From an uncultured Oscillospiraceae bacterium (lineage in GTDB: Bacteria > Bacillota > Clostridia > Oscillospirales > Oscillospiraceae), in the NCBI GenBank assembly GCA_910588045.1, contig CAJUPS010000124.1, positions 1 through 7,827 on the forward strand: a DNA stretch of 7,827 bases, read 5' to 3'. The position numbers and the translations under genes were made by a program. Each line of letters starts with the position of its first letter. Position 1 is the stretch's first letter. This document shows positions 1-6,405 of the stretch, one piece after another. Below the pieces are notes generated by a model. It saw only the letters and a list, made by a program, of their open reading frames with translations, was not told the origin of the DNA and did no database searches.

Positions 1-422
1 GTGTACCGGCTGGCGGCCCAGGCCATGTCCCGGGAGTAGACCTTGCCGAAGTTGCCCTTGGAGTCCACGAAGGGGTGGAGCAGGGCCCCGTAGCCCTTGG
101 AGAGGCGGACCATGGTGTCGTAGATGGCGGCGTCCCCGTGGGGGTTGAGGCGCATGGTCTGGCCCACGATGTTGGCGGACTTGGTCCGGGCCTTGGTGAG
201 AAGGCCCATCTGATACATGGTATATAATAATTTCCGGTGGGAGGGCTTGAAGCCGTCGATCTCCGGAATGGCCCGGGAGAGGATCACGCTCATGGCGTAG
301 GGCATGAAATTGGTCTCCAGGGTGTCCGTGATCAGCTGCTCCTGGACCTCGGCCCGGAGGCCGAGAACGTTGGGGTTGTTGACTTTTGCTTTGCTTTCGT
401 CGGGGGTCTTCTTCTTAGGCAT
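1..422 (-). CDS. Type IIA DNA topoisomerase (gyrase/topo IV) subunit A, N-terminal part, cut by window edge
   Basis: This is the DNA-breaking and rejoining subunit of a type II topoisomerase, expected to form an A2B2 enzyme with the B subunit encoded at 3965-1968. The visible 140 residues begin MPKKKTPDES after an AAGGA ribosome binding site (432-436, 9 nt spacing). They contain the family's winged-helix region: AIPEIDGFKPSHRKLLY (about 51-67), a PHGD motif (94-97) and SKGNFGKVYSRDMAWAASRY ending at the catalytic tyrosine, residue 140. The last complete codon in the window is that tyrosine. The motif TMRLNPHGD replaces the YHPHGD of classical GyrA/ParC, and the whole matches my memory of a divergent clostridial A subunit annotated variously as gyrase or topo IV, so I give no symbol. 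It is probably the third gene of the leftward cluster, 99 bp after the stalk-domain gene, with a strong hairpin in the gap. The C-terminal two thirds lie outside the window. Confidence 0.93.
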   Translation of the reverse strand, partial: MPKKKTPDESKAKVNNPNVLGLRAEVQEQLITDTLETNFMPYAMSVILSRAIPEIDGFKPSHRKLLYTMYQMGLLTKARTKSANIVGQTMRLNPHGDAAIYDTMVRLSKGYGALLHPFVDSKGNFGKVYSRDMAWAASRY

Positions 423-451
423 AACGTGTATTCCTTATCCGTATTGACCGG

Positions 452-488
452 GGATACCGGCCGGGCGCGGGGCGCACGGCCGGTATCC
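452..488 (-). other. Long perfect hairpin in the stalk-protein/topoisomerase A gap
   Basis: A 12-bp perfect inverted repeat (GGATACCGGCCG at 452-463, its reverse complement at 477-488) encloses a further GCGC/GCGC pairing (465-468 with 472-475) around a 3-nt loop. That gives 16 pairs with one internal mismatch. In the leftward transcript it lies 33 nt after the stalk-protein stop codon and 29 nt before the topoisomerase A start. No T-tract follows on either strand (leftward CCGGTCAAT, rightward TTGTGG), so it is not a canonical intrinsic terminator. It could be an RNA processing or stability element, a partial attenuator, or a copy of a dispersed repeat. Confidence 0.7.
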
Positions 489-521
489 TTGTGGACGTAT
501 TTTGCGCGGGAAACCGCCGTT

Positions 522-1895
522 TCACGCGGCGGACAGCTCCGGCAGGGGCATGGGCACAGCGGCCAGCTCGTCGAGATCGAGCACCTCCGCATCCGCGGGG
601 GGCGCTGCGACGGGGGCCTTATCGCTGGCGGCCATCTTCGCCTCGCCCTGGAAGGTCAGGTCGCAGACGTTCTTCACCTGCATCTGGCCCTTGAGAGAGA
701 AAGCGGAAGCGGAGGAGGAACCGCTGATGGACATGGTGATCTCGTCCATGGACAGCTCCACCGCAAAGGTGCTGCTGCCGTCCGCCTGAATGGTCATCTC
801 CATGGTGAAGGGGAAGCTGACAGCGGAAGCGCCCAGGGCGTCCGCCAGCGCGGCGGACTTGTCCGCGTCCAGCTTCCAGGAGTAGTTCTCGCCCTCCTTG
901 GTAAAGGTCTCATCGCCTATAAGGGTGGTGGTAAGCTGGGCGGCCTTGGTCAGATCGTCATAGAGGTTCACGGGGACCTCCGCGTCCGCCGCCTCCGCCG
1001 CGGCATACAGGATGGAGCCGAAGGAGGTAGTACCGGCCTTCATGCCCATGGCGCCCAGGGCGGGCATCTCGGATGTTTTCAGCCACACCTCGCCCTCGGG
1101 GAGATTCAGAACCGTCGAGAGAGCGGGCATCTGCATCCACATGACCTCGCCGCTGTAGATCATCTTGAAGGACAAATTCTCCAGCATTGCCGCCATCTCC
1201 TCCGGCAGCTCCGTCTCGTCGGTCCCCGCGAGCAGGGCGGAGAGATCCATGGCGCCCTCCATGTTCATGGCCTCGGCGCCGTAGAGAGCGGACATCTTCA
1301 TGGAGAAGGGCAGGGTCTGGTCGCCGCTGATGGAGTCGAATACCTTGGCCTCGCCGGAGAAGTCCATGTCGAGGGCCATGTTGTCCTTCATTGCCCCGGC
1401 CTGCTTGGCCTGGAGGCCGTTGAGGATGGTGAAGCTCTTGTCGATCTCGGCGATGGCGGCGTCCTTGTTGATGACCACGGCGGTATGGGCGCCGGCATCC
1501 CAGTAGACCTCATAGCCCAGAGCCTGGGAGAAAAAGCGCAGGGGCACCAGGGTACTGCCGCTTTTCACATAGGAGGCGGTATCCATGGTCATGACCTGGT
1601 CCCCGTCCACGATGATTTTGTCCTCACCGATGACGTGGGAGATGGTGGTCTCGCCCAGGGTGGCCGTGACGGTCTGGGTCTCCGCGCTATAGTCCACCGC
1701 CGCGCCCAGGGCCTCCAGCACGGCCCGCATGGGCACCATGGTGCGCCCGTCCTTCAGCTCCGGGGATGCATTGGGGAAGGCGACCGTCTCGCCGTTGACC
1801 TGGACGGCGACCGTTTCGCTCTCAGCGGCCGACGCGGGCACGGCCAGCGCCAGGGAAAGAATAAGGGCCAGACATAAGGGAATCAGCTTCTTCAT
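522..1895 (-). CDS. Secreted copper-amine-oxidase-N-terminal-like (stalk) domain protein
   Basis: A 457-residue exported protein of unknown function. Residues 1-24 are a Sec signal peptide: MKK, a Leu/Ala-rich core, then VPASA-A for cleavage. Residues about 31-143 are a copper amine oxidase N-terminal-like domain (PF07833), shown by GRTMVPMRAVLEALGAAVDY (50-69) and STLVPLRFFSQALGYEVYWD (114-133). That pattern is common in surface proteins of Clostridia and Bacilli and does not imply amine oxidase activity; no catalytic oxidase domain is present. Residues about 150-440 alternate short amphipathic strands rich in Met, Ala, Ser and Glu (for example SMKMSALYGAEAMNMEGAMDL). This resembles the LolA-like or DUF6612-type beta domains of extracytoplasmic proteins, but I am not certain. 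The tail is acidic and rich in Ala/Pro. No lipobox, SLH or sortase motif is visible, so it is probably released or loosely wall-bound. The start is supported by AAGGAG (1906-1911), 10 nt upstream. It lies between the two topoisomerase subunit genes. Confidence 0.88.
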   Translation of the reverse strand: MKKLIPLCLALILSLALAVPASAAESETVAVQVNGETVAFPNASPELKDGRTMVPMRAVLEALGAAVDYSAETQTVTATLGETTISHVIGEDKIIVDGDQVMTMDTASYVKSGSTLVPLRFFSQALGYEVYWDAGAHTAVVINKDAAIAEIDKSFTILNGLQAKQAGAMKDNMALDMDFSGEAKVFDSISGDQTLPFSMKMSALYGAEAMNMEGAMDLSALLAGTDETELPEEMAAMLENLSFKMIYSGEVMWMQMPALSTVLNLPEGEVWLKTSEMPALGAMGMKAGTTSFGSILYAAAEAADAEVPVNLYDDLTKAAQLTTTLIGDETFTKEGENYSWKLDADKSAALADALGASAVSFPFTMEMTIQADGSSTFAVELSMDEITMSISGSSSASAFSLKGQMQVKNVCDLTFQGEAKMAASDKAPVAAPPADAEVLDLDELAAVPMPLPELSAA

Positions 1896-1940
1896 GATGG
1901 GAAAACTCCTTTCACTTTCTCAATTTGGTTGTATCATTTA

Positions 1941-1954
1941 CCGCCCTCCGGCGG
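1941..1954. other. Short GC hairpin in the topoisomerase B/stalk-protein gap
   Basis: CCGCC (1941-1945) and GGCGG (1950-1954) pair around a 4-nt loop in the 72-bp gap after the topoisomerase B stop codon. On the leftward transcript the T-run precedes the stem, so it does not form an intrinsic terminator. No convincing promoter is visible in this gap, so the stalk-protein gene is most simply read as co-transcribed with the topoisomerase gene. Confidence 0.35.
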
Positions 1955-1967
1955 AGGAAAAACGCTC

Positions 1968-3965
1968 CTATGAGATGTCCGCCAGGTCCAGGAATTTGTA
2001 TCCCTCGTTGGCGATATGCTCCTTCCGCCCCTGGAGGTTGTCCCCCTCCAGAAGGTCGAACATATAGCTGGTCGCCTCCGCGTCGGTGGGCATGACCTTT
2101 ATCAATCTCCTCGTCTCCGGATTCATGGTGGTCAGCCACATCATGTCCGGGTCGTTCTCGCCCAGGCCCTTGGAGCGGTCGATCTTATACTTTTTCCCCT
2201 CCAGCTTTTTGACGATCTCCGCCTTCTCCTTCTCGGAGTAGGCAAACCACGTCTTTTCTCCGCAGTTGATCTCAAAAAGGGGGGATTCCGCGATATACAC
2301 ATACCCCTCCTGGATCAGCGTGGGACACAGGCGGTAGAGCATCGTCAGGATCAGCGTCCGGATCTGGTATCCGTCCACGTCGGCATCGGTGCAGATCACC
2401 ACCTTGCTCCAGCGGAGGTTGTTGAGATCGAAGGTGCTCAGATCCTTCACGTGCTTGTTCTGCACCTCCACCCCGCAGCCCAGGACCTTCATCAGGTCCG
2501 TGATGATCTCGCTCTTGAAAATGCGGGCGTAGTCGGCCTTCAGACAGTTGAGGATCTTGCCCCGGACGGGCATGATGCCCTGAAACTCCGCGTCGCGGCT
2601 CAATTTGACGCTGCCCAGGGCGCTGTCGCCCTCCACGATATAGATCTCCCGGCGGGACACGTCCTTGGTGCGGCAGTCCACGAACTTCTGCACCCGGTTG
2701 GCGATGTCGATGGAGCCGGAGAGCTTCTTCTTGACGTTCAGCCGGGCCTTCTCCGCCTGCTCCCGGGAGCGCTTGTTGATCAAAACCTGGTCCGCGATCT
2801 TCTGGGCGTCGGCGGGGTTTTCGATGAAATAGATCTCCAGGCGGCTCTTCAGGAACTCCGCCATGGCGTCCTGGACAAATTTGTTGGTGATGGCCTTCTT
2901 GGTCTGGTTCTCGTAGCTGGTCTGGGTGGAGAAGTTGCTGGAGACCAGCACCAGGCAGTCCTCGATGTCCGCCCAGGTGATCTTACTCTCGCTCTTCTGG
3001 TACTTGTTGTTCTGCCGCAGCCAGGCGTCGATGGCCCCCACGAAGGCCAGCCTGGTGGCCTTCTCCGGACTGCCGCCGTGCTCCAGCCAGCTGGAGTTGT
3101 GGTAGTGCTCGATCACCGCCGTCCGGTTGGAGAAGCACAGGGCGGCGCCCAGCTTGACCTTATACTCGTCCTTGTCGGCGCGGTCCCGGCCCCGCTTCTC
3201 CGTCTCCCAGTATACCGGCTCGGTCAGCGTCTCCTCCCCGGCCAGCTCCCGGACATAGTCGGCGATGCCGTTTTCATAGAAAAATTCCGTGGTCTCAAAC
3301 TTTCCCGCCGCCGTCTCCACCCGCAGGCGGAAGGTGACCCCGGCGTTGACCACCGCCTGCCGCCGCATCACGTCGGAAAAGTACGCCGGGGGGATGTTGA
3401 TGTCCGTGAAGACCTCCAGGTCCGGGAGCCAGCGGGTCCGGGTGCCGGTCTTCCTTCTGGTCAGGGGGACCTTTTGCAGTTCCTGGCCCTTCTTGCCCAC
3501 GACCTTGCCCTTTTTGAAATGGAGCTGGTACTCGAATCCGTCCCGCCAGACGGTGACGTCCATATAGTCCGAGGAATACTGGGTGGCGCAGGAGCCCAGG
3601 CCGTTGAGGCCCAGGGAGAACTCGTAGTTCTCCCCCTCGTTGTTGCCGTACTTGCCCCCGGCGTAGAGCTCACAGAACACCAGCTCCCAGTTCCAGCGCT
3701 TCTCCTTCTCGTTCCAGTCCACCGGGCAGCCCCGGCCCTGGTCCTCCACCTCCACGCTGTGGTCCAGGTAGCGGGTGACGGTGATGAGCTTCCCGTGGCC
3801 CTCCCGGGCCTCGTCGATGGAGTTGGATAAAATTTCAAATACGGCGTGCTCACAGCCCTCCAGGCCGTCGGAGCCAAAAATCACCCCCGGGCGCTTGCGC
3901 ACCCGGTCGGCGCCCTTGAGCGCGCTGATGGATTCATTGCCGTAGTTGGGTTTCTTCTCTGCCAT
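1968..3965 (-). CDS. Type IIA DNA topoisomerase (gyrase/topo IV) subunit B
   Basis: This is the ATPase subunit (665 residues) of a type II topoisomerase, partner of the A subunit at 422-1. The GHKL ATP-binding fold has EILSNSIDEA (E44, N48, D51), DQGRG (75-79), GLNGLGS (119-125) and a KTGTRTRW segment (172-179). The transducer region follows to about residue 420. The TOPRIM domain has EGDSA (445-449) and DADVDG (527-532), the Mg2+-binding acidic residues of the cleavage centre. RSKGLGEND (597-605) matches the conserved RYKGLGE segment. The length is close to ParE or short GyrB. The reading frame is open upstream to 4331, but residues before MAEKKPNYGN are not family-like and would cross the promoter. 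The ATG at 3965, preceded by GGAGG at 5 nt, is therefore the start. DGYQIRTLIL after DADVDG differs from the usual DGAHIRTLLL, consistent with a divergent clostridial clade, so I leave gyrB/parE open. Confidence 0.95.
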   Translation of the reverse strand: MAEKKPNYGNESISALKGADRVRKRPGVIFGSDGLEGCEHAVFEILSNSIDEAREGHGKLITVTRYLDHSVEVEDQGRGCPVDWNEKEKRWNWELVFCELYAGGKYGNNEGENYEFSLGLNGLGSCATQYSSDYMDVTVWRDGFEYQLHFKKGKVVGKKGQELQKVPLTRRKTGTRTRWLPDLEVFTDINIPPAYFSDVMRRQAVVNAGVTFRLRVETAAGKFETTEFFYENGIADYVRELAGEETLTEPVYWETEKRGRDRADKDEYKVKLGAALCFSNRTAVIEHYHNSSWLEHGGSPEKATRLAFVGAIDAWLRQNNKYQKSESKITWADIEDCLVLVSSNFSTQTSYENQTKKAITNKFVQDAMAEFLKSRLEIYFIENPADAQKIADQVLINKRSREQAEKARLNVKKKLSGSIDIANRVQKFVDCRTKDVSRREIYIVEGDSALGSVKLSRDAEFQGIMPVRGKILNCLKADYARIFKSEIITDLMKVLGCGVEVQNKHVKDLSTFDLNNLRWSKVVICTDADVDGYQIRTLILTMLYRLCPTLIQEGYVYIAESPLFEINCGEKTWFAYSEKEKAEIVKKLEGKKYKIDRSKGLGENDPDMMWLTTMNPETRRLIKVMPTDAEATSYMFDLLEGDNLQGRKEHIANEGYKFLDLADIS

Positions 3966-4011
3966 GTATGCCTCCGATTCCGTTTCTAAGCTTTTTGAAT
4001 ATACAGGATTC

Positions 4012-4040
4012 AGTATAACAAAGATTTGATGGTTTGGCAA
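4012..4040 (-). promoter_or_regulatory. Sigma-A promoter of the topoisomerase B gene
   Basis: Read leftward, the -35 is TTGCCA (4035-4040), the spacer is 17 nt, and the -10 is TATACT (4012-4017). Both hexamers differ from consensus by one base. Transcription should begin near 4005, giving a leader of about 40 nt that carries the GGAGG ribosome binding site. It probably drives the whole topoisomerase B, stalk protein, topoisomerase A cluster. Confidence 0.8.
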
Positions 4041-4189
4041 GGGGAAAAAGAACGTTTGTCCGTGCGGATTGCGGCGGTTTCCACCGCTTGGAACATATCG
4101 CCAAAAACAGAAACAACTTTCAAAAAAGTGACGGCCGCGGACGGGAACATAATTACCGGGAACCGGGCGCAATGCCGTTTGCTCTAGGG

Positions 4190-4219
4190 TTTTGCACATT
4201 ATCCACAGGGTTTTCCACA
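4190..4219 (+). promoter_or_regulatory. Cluster of three DnaA-box-like sites
   Basis: Three same-direction 9-mers lie almost end to end: TTTTGCACA (4190-4198), TTATCCACA (4199-4207, an exact match to the bacterial consensus box) and TTTTCCACA (4211-4219, one mismatch). The first has two mismatches and is the weakest. The cluster sits in the divergent control region, about 150 bp upstream of the topoisomerase B -35 and about 75 bp upstream of the membrane-protein -35. DnaA binding is inferred from the motif only. The site could regulate either promoter or titrate DnaA. There is no dnaA or dnaN gene in view to support an origin. Confidence 0.6.
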
Positions 4220-4293
4220 TCGTTATGTTAAGTGCAGTCCGCCGGAAAAGTTGGGGAATGGCAGATTTCGTGGAGTCCTGGGGAGAATGGTGG

Positions 4294-4322
4294 TTGACAA
4301 TCTGCGAGGAAAGGGGTAAAGT
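4294..4322 (+). promoter_or_regulatory. Sigma-A promoter of the PF06541 membrane-protein gene
   Basis: A perfect -35 TTGACA (4294-4299), a 17-nt spacer and the -10 TAAAGT (4317-4322, two mismatches to TATAAT). Initiation would fall near 4329, leaving a very short leader of about 20 nt that is almost entirely ribosome binding site (AAGGAGGA, 4336-4343). Confidence 0.72.
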
Positions 4323-4348
4323 TAGAGCCATCCAAAAGGAGGATTTTC

Positions 4349-5398
4349 ATGGAGAATGAAGTAATCAACCGCCCGGAGGCGGCCCCCGCTCCCGCTGCGG
4401 AGGAGCTGGAGAGCCTGTGCGGCGCGATCTATCCGTCGGTGGAGCGCACCCGGGGGGAGCTGGAGCGGCGCTACTACGAGCGCCTGGCGGAGGAGGCCCT
4501 GGGGCCCCAGTGGACCGGAGGCGTGCCCAGCGAGGAGGCCCGCCCGGTGGTAGAGGCGGTCCAGGGGGAATTGGACCGGCTCCACCAGGCGTCCAGGTCC
4601 CTGGCCCAGTCCTACCAGGCCCTGGTGGAGCTGGAGGACGAGACCAGCGCCCGCCTGCGGGACCTGCGCAAGAGCCGGAACCGGAAGTGGTACGCCCCCA
4701 ATCCCCCTGCAAACGCCGCCATTGATCTGGCGGAGAAGAGGCTGGGCCACTTCGCCCGGGGACTGAATATCTATAAAATTTTGCTGGTGTGCATCGTGGG
4801 GAGCTTCTGCGGCGTGGTGGTAGAGATGCTGTGGGCCTTTGCCCGGTACGGGATCATCGAGAGCCGCCGGGGACTGGTCTATGGACCCTTTAATCTGCTC
4901 TACGGCGCGGGCGCGGTGCTGCTGACCCTGGCGCTGTACAAGTACCGGAACCGGGGGCGGCTGTGGTCCTTCTGCGGCGGCTTTGTGGTGGGCAGCGCTC
5001 TGGAGTACGCCTGCTCCTGGGGGCAGGAGATGCTGCTGGGGTCCCGGTCCTGGGACTACAGCCACATGCCCCTGAACCTCAACGGCCGTATCTGCTTTAC
5101 CTACTCGGTATTCTGGGGGATTCTGGGCATCGTGTGGATCAAGGACCTGTACCCCCGGATGGCCAAGTGGATCCTGAAGATCTCCAACCGGGTGGGCCGA
5201 CCGCTGACCTGGGCCCTGACGGTCTTTATGATCGTCAACATCCTCGTCTCTTGCGTGGCCGTGGGCCGCTGGTCGAAGCGGCTGGAGGGGGAACCGGCGT
5301 CCAACGCCTTCTGGGAGCTGGTGGACGAGCGCTTCCCCAACCAGAGGATGGAGCGGATCTTCGCCAATATGAGCTTTGGAGCTGCGGAAGACGGATGA
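4349..5398 (+). CDS. PF06541 (CmpB / 'putative ABC-transporter type IV') family membrane protein with coiled-coil N-terminus
   Basis: A 349-residue polytopic inner-membrane protein of unproven function. Residues about 17-110 are soluble, charged and helix-prone (ELESLCGAIYPSVERTRGELERRYYERL; ELDRLHQASRSLAQSYQALVELEDE), probably a coiled coil. About five membrane segments follow at 142-164, 177-198, 205-224, 248-266 and 286-306. The family signature is clear: RGLVYGPFNLLYGAGAVLL (174-192) and WDYSHMPLNLNGRICF (235-250). The family name refers to ABC transporters, but no ATPase gene lies next to it here and its transport role is not established. Start: strong AAGGAGGA 5 nt before the ATG. It is monocistronic, with its own promoter and terminator, and divergent from the topoisomerase cluster. 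The N-terminal coiled coil is additional to the minimal PF06541 core; I cannot tell how common that extension is. Confidence 0.85.
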   Translation: MENEVINRPEAAPAPAAEELESLCGAIYPSVERTRGELERRYYERLAEEALGPQWTGGVPSEEARPVVEAVQGELDRLHQASRSLAQSYQALVELEDETSARLRDLRKSRNRKWYAPNPPANAAIDLAEKRLGHFARGLNIYKILLVCIVGSFCGVVVEMLWAFARYGIIESRRGLVYGPFNLLYGAGAVLLTLALYKYRNRGRLWSFCGGFVVGSALEYACSWGQEMLLGSRSWDYSHMPLNLNGRICFTYSVFWGILGIVWIKDLYPRMAKWILKISNRVGRPLTWALTVFMIVNILVSCVAVGRWSKRLEGEPASNAFWELVDERFPNQRMERIFANMSFGAAEDG

Positions 5399-5418
5399 TG
5401 CATCCGCGACAGCGCCAG

Positions 5419-5452
5419 TGCGCAGGCCGTTGGGACGGCCTGCGCATTTTTT
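5419..5452 (+). terminator. Intrinsic terminator of the PF06541 gene
   Basis: A 12-bp perfect stem (TGCGCAGGCCGT at 5419-5430 with 5435-5446), a TGGG loop, then six T residues (5447-5452), 21 bp after the stop codon. On the opposite strand the stem follows the lipid-kinase gene by about 36 bp but has no T-tract after it. It is therefore a strong terminator for the rightward gene and at best a weak one for the leftward unit. Confidence 0.92.
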
Positions 5453-5482
5453 GTGCTCCCGCCAACTGGGGCACACGGAATA

Positions 5483-6367
5483 TTACAGGAGGAAGGTCAG
5501 CCGCTGGTGCAGATTCCGGATCTCCACCCGCTCCGCGCCGGACCCGTACTCGCCGTCCAGGGTCCACGGGAAGCCCTCCGGAGTCTCCACCGTCACTGCC
5601 GGTACGTGGCGGAAAACCACGCCGCTGCCGGTGAAATCCTGCAAGATCAGGCACCGCACCAGGTTCTGGAGCTCTGAGGCGCTGGTGGGATTGGGAATCA
5701 GCAGCAGCTCGAACAGGCCGTCATCCAATACCACCTGGTCCCTGTGGAGCTTCATGAGTCCGCCCACGCTGGTGGCGTTGGTCACCGCGCCGAAGAGGAA
5801 GTCCCCGTCAAAGATCTCGTCCTCCGTGGTCACGGTGGCCGGATAGGGCCGCAGGGTGGACAGGTCCCGGACGCCCTCCAGGAGGTAGGCCAGGTGCCCC
5901 AGGTCGTTCTTGATGGACTGGGGCGCGGCATAGGAGGCCCTGGTGAACGCCCCGAAGGAGGCCACATAGACAAAGGGCCGCCCGTTGAAGGTCCCGATGT
6001 CCAACCGCCTGCCCTGGCTGGCCGTGATCTGTTCCGCCGCCAGCAGGGGGTCCGGGGAGAGGGAGAGACTGGCGGCAAAATCGTTGGTGCTGCCCCCGGG
6101 GATGTAGCCCACGGGGGGAGGCGCGTCAAGGGTCATGGCTCCCCGGACCGTCTCGTTGAGGGTGCCGTCCCCGCCGCAGCAGACGATGCGGTCAAACTGC
6201 GCGCCCTCCTCCTCCACGATCTCGGCGGCGTGGCCGGGGTAGGCCGTGCGGCGAACGGAGACCAGATACCCCGCCTCGCAGAAGCGGGCCACCGCGTCGA
6301 ACAGGGGGGCCATGGAGCGGGTGCGGCCCGCCCGGGGATTGACAATAAGCAGAAGCGTCTTTGCCAT
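5483..6367 (-). CDS. Diacylglycerol kinase family lipid kinase (DgkB/YegS type)
   Basis: A 294-residue soluble or peripheral kinase expected to phosphorylate a lipid alcohol, such as diacylglycerol to phosphatidic acid, at the inner face of the membrane. In Gram-positive bacteria DgkB-type enzymes recycle diacylglycerol released by lipoteichoic acid synthesis. The DAGK catalytic domain (PF00781) shows NPRAG (10-14), the nucleotide-binding GGDGTLNE (65-72) and PGGSTNDFA (90-98, usually PxGTxNDFA). The C-terminal half has DLGHLAYLLEG (155-165), DDGLFELLLI and a late LDGE motif, all usual for the family. Length is normal. The ATG at 6367 starts directly at the first core strand (KTLLLIVNP). Its ribosome binding site is weak and distant (GAGG, about 12 nt upstream), suggesting dependence on the upstream gene. 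It lies 38 bp after the TmrB-like gene in the same direction, probably one transcript. The true substrate cannot be read from sequence. Confidence 0.92.
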   Translation of the reverse strand: MAKTLLLIVNPRAGRTRSMAPLFDAVARFCEAGYLVSVRRTAYPGHAAEIVEEEGAQFDRIVCCGGDGTLNETVRGAMTLDAPPPVGYIPGGSTNDFAASLSLSPDPLLAAEQITASQGRRLDIGTFNGRPFVYVASFGAFTRASYAAPQSIKNDLGHLAYLLEGVRDLSTLRPYPATVTTEDEIFDGDFLFGAVTNATSVGGLMKLHRDQVVLDDGLFELLLIPNPTSASELQNLVRCLILQDFTGSGVVFRHVPAVTVETPEGFPWTLDGEYGSGAERVEIRNLHQRLTFLL

Positions 6368-6405
6368 AGCGTATTCTTACCTCGCGTCCGTAAAAAATCA
6401 GCCGG

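Larger units (their letters stand above)
3966..4348. other. Divergent intergenic control region
   Basis: These 383 bp contain no credible gene. They separate the leftward topoisomerase B gene from the rightward PF06541 membrane-protein gene. They hold a leftward promoter (4012-4040), three DnaA-box-like sites (4190-4219) and a rightward promoter (4294-4322). They also carry a small GCGGT/ACCGC hairpin (4074-4087) and a CGGGAAC direct repeat (4142-4148 and 4157-4163), both too short to interpret. Base composition is lower in GC than in the flanking genes, most clearly around 3990-4030. Confidence 0.75.

Noticed and set aside
237..1877. 546-codon open frame on the + strand
   Set aside because: It is antisense to the stalk-domain gene and overlaps the topoisomerase A start. 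The product is a low-complexity Gly/His/Leu-rich string with no domain, as expected for the antisense of GC-rich coding DNA.
2016..3830. 604-codon open frame on the + strand
   Set aside because: It is antisense to the topoisomerase B gene. The composition is dominated by Leu, Val, His, Gly and Asp, with no recognisable motif and no suitable ribosome binding site.
4074..4087. GCGGT-TTCC-ACCGC mini-hairpin in the control region
   Set aside because: A five-base stem is within chance expectation at this GC content, and it has no T-tract or operator-like symmetry around a promoter.
4034..4231. 65-codon + strand frame in the divergent intergenic region
   Set aside because: No ribosome binding site or promoter is placed for it; it overlaps the topoisomerase B -35 and the DnaA boxes, and the product has no recognisable features.
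3966..4331. Upstream extension of the topoisomerase B frame (787-residue version)
   Set aside because: The added 122 residues are not family-like and would cover the sigma-A promoter and DnaA-box cluster. The ATG at 3965 has a good GGAGG and the expected N-terminus.
3966..4348. Chromosomal origin of replication
   Set aside because: The DnaA-box cluster is suggestive, but there is no dnaA, dnaN, rpmH or recF in view and no clear AT-rich unwinding element next to the boxes. I keep it only as a DnaA-binding candidate.
4322..5476. 384-codon frame on the - strand
   Set aside because: It is antisense to the PF06541 gene, which has clear family motifs, a ribosome binding site, a promoter and a terminator.
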